Part shown: positions 21,931 to 22,856 of the stretch, piece after piece
Layout of the letters: each line of letters starts with the position of its first letter
Numbering within the stretch: position 1 is the stretch's first letter
From: Chrysochromulina parva
Lineage: Eukaryota > Haptophyta > Prymnesiales > Chrysochromulinaceae
Assembly: GCA_002887195.1 (NCBI GenBank)
Contig: PJAB01000631.1
Coordinates: 1 to 22,856 of the forward strand
Reading direction: 5' to 3'
Length of the DNA stretch: 22,856 nucleotides
Notes under the pieces: model-generated
Told to the model about the DNA's origin: nothing
Seen by the model: only the letters and a program-made list of their open reading frames with translations
Database searches by the model: none
Translations under genes and position numbers: made by a program

Positions 21931-22856
21931 TCAGATGAGACCCACGTCCCTCTCGGCCAGTCCCTTTCGGCCGACGGGACCGGTCCCCAGAGCGAGGAGC
22001 CCAGTCTTCACACCAGTCTTCACATTGAGCCTGCTCTTACCACCGCGCGGCCCATCGATGATAGAGGGGTCCGCGGGTCCGGCGCCTCGCATCTTGTGCA
22101 CTGCTTCGAGGATGCTCTCGCGATGCACGCGCGCAAAGCACACGGCAAAGGTGAGCGAGATGCCCATACACAGTAGCACGGCAAAGACGTCGCCGTACAG
22201 CGAGAGTGGCTCCGACACGTCGAGGAAGATACTCCTCTGGTCTGTGCGTGCGACCCAGCACTGCGTGAAGCCGCCGTCCATTTCGTTCGGGGCGCTGAGC
22301 GCGTGTTCCGGGTCGGCGATGCCGAGGAATCTCTGAGGGATCCATTTAAGGTCGCTGCAGTCACGCCTGGCCTCGTTGAGCGATTCGAGAACCTCGCCCG
22401 TGCAGTACGGGCGGTCTGAGTCGATCACGTACGTGTGCGCGACCGCCATCCAGCGGTCGGTCCACCCTTTGCGTCTCCACGATGCGGGGAGAGGGTCGAG
22501 CAGCGTAACCGTCACATTCCACACGGGCTCGAGGCGCCACTGCGTGCCTTCCTGGTTTTGCTTGTTGCGCGCGTCCATGAACTTGCCGTGGTGGTACACC
22601 ATCTGGGCATCGAGTTCGAGCGCCCCGAGTTCGCAGCTCGCCTCGAGCCATTGCTCGTAGCCCTCCTCGTTCTCTCCCGAGAACGGGTGCGCCGTCTCCT
22701 CGTAGATCCCGGTGGTGTCGCGCAGCCAGTAGCCCGCGAGTGCGAGCGGCATGCACACGCCAAAGATGAGCGCCTCGCACGGGTAGTGTCGGCAGCACTC
22801 GCCCGAGAGCAGCCGGCCGTACAGGTAGTCGATCATCTCCGTGCAGCCGCCAAACA
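21931..22856 (-). CDS. Unrecognised two-pass membrane protein (5' end outside window)
   Basis: The frame ends at TGA 21931-21933 and stays open to the right edge, so the N-terminus is probably missing; the first visible ATG (22834-22836) need not be the start. Counting from that ATG, residues 20-38 (CEALIFGVCMPLALAGYWL) and about 212-236 (LYGDVFAVLLCMGISLTFAV) are membrane-spanning. The 170-residue loop between them contains six cysteines, a possible N-glycosylation site (NVTV) and many acidic and Trp residues, which suggests a folded lumenal or extracellular domain. The C-terminal tail is basic and Gly/Lys-rich (GGKSRLNVKTGVKTG), fitting a cytosolic side. I do not recognise the family. A receptor, channel subunit or repeat of a larger multi-loop protein are all possible. 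Confidence 0.7.
   Translation of the reverse strand, partial: FGGCTEMIDYLYGRLLSGECCRHYPCEALIFGVCMPLALAGYWLRDTTGIYEETAHPFSGENEEGYEQWLEASCELGALELDAQMVYHHGKFMDARNKQNQEGTQWRLEPVWNVTVTLLDPLPASWRRKGWTDRWMAVAHTYVIDSDRPYCTGEVLESLNEARRDCSDLKWIPQRFLGIADPEHALSAPNEMDGGFTQCWVARTDQRSIFLDVSEPLSLYGDVFAVLLCMGISLTFAVCFARVHRESILEAVHKMRGAGPADPSIIDGPRGGKSRLNVKTGVKTGLLALGTGPVGRKGLAERDVGLI

Noticed and set aside
1..22856. CRISPR array, transposon, viral insertion or organelle origin
   Set aside because: No regularly spaced direct repeats with unique spacers, no transposase, integrase or reverse transcriptase frame, no terminal inverted repeats, and the genes are typical nuclear genes of an alga.

Overview
This window looks like nuclear DNA from a GC-rich, intron-poor, flagellated alga with a secondary plastid. 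A haptophyte is the best guess. The reasons: two plastid proteins (uroporphyrinogen-III synthase and an ALB3-type insertase) begin with an ER-signal-like hydrophobic segment followed by a transit-peptide-like stretch, the bipartite presequence of algae with complex plastids. A DNAAF4/DYX1C1 homologue implies motile flagella. A membrane protein carries cysteine modules with a CDDGG motif and a long Ser-Pro stalk, an architecture I associate with haptophyte surface proteins. Several genes run for hundreds of codons without an intron. The lineage is an inference; no rRNA or plastid marker is present to confirm it.

Layout, left to right. 2-142 (+) is the 3' end of an unidentified gene. 192-3158 (-) encodes a chromatin-type protein with two Tudor-like domains, a lysine/alanine repeat tail and a DEK_C-like C-terminus. 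3629-4600 (-) is a class I methyltransferase, divergent from 4743-5639 (+), the Ser-Pro-rich membrane protein. 6275-8302 (+) is a bacterial-type asparaginyl-tRNA synthetase with a DPY-30/RIIa-like docking domain and a coiled coil fused to its N-terminus. 9231-10487 (-) is a HEAT-repeat protein; 11389-12723 (-) an EF-hand/IQ protein; 13261-14400 (-) a leucine-rich-repeat protein. Immediately upstream of the last, on the same strand, lies CDC26/APC12 (14433-about 14625). 14996-16042 (-) is a PX-like/IQ protein. 16207-17076 (-) is uroporphyrinogen-III synthase, sharing a 164-bp divergent promoter with 17241-19874 (+), an enlarged DNAAF4. 20160-21338 (+) is ALB3. 21931 to the right edge (-) is an unrecognised membrane protein that continues outside the window.

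There is no operon-like pathway here. Loose themes are plastid biogenesis (HemD, ALB3), flagellum assembly (DNAAF4, perhaps the docking-domain synthetase) and chromosome/cell-cycle functions (Tudor/DEK_C, HEAT, CDC26, LRR). The observations most worth following are the docking domain on AsnRS, CDC26 having ATT where the family has its start ATG while sitting 32 bp from the next gene on the same strand, the enlarged DNAAF4, the Tudor-Tudor-DEK_C combination, and a structured AAGTC/GACTT repeat upstream of the EF-hand gene.
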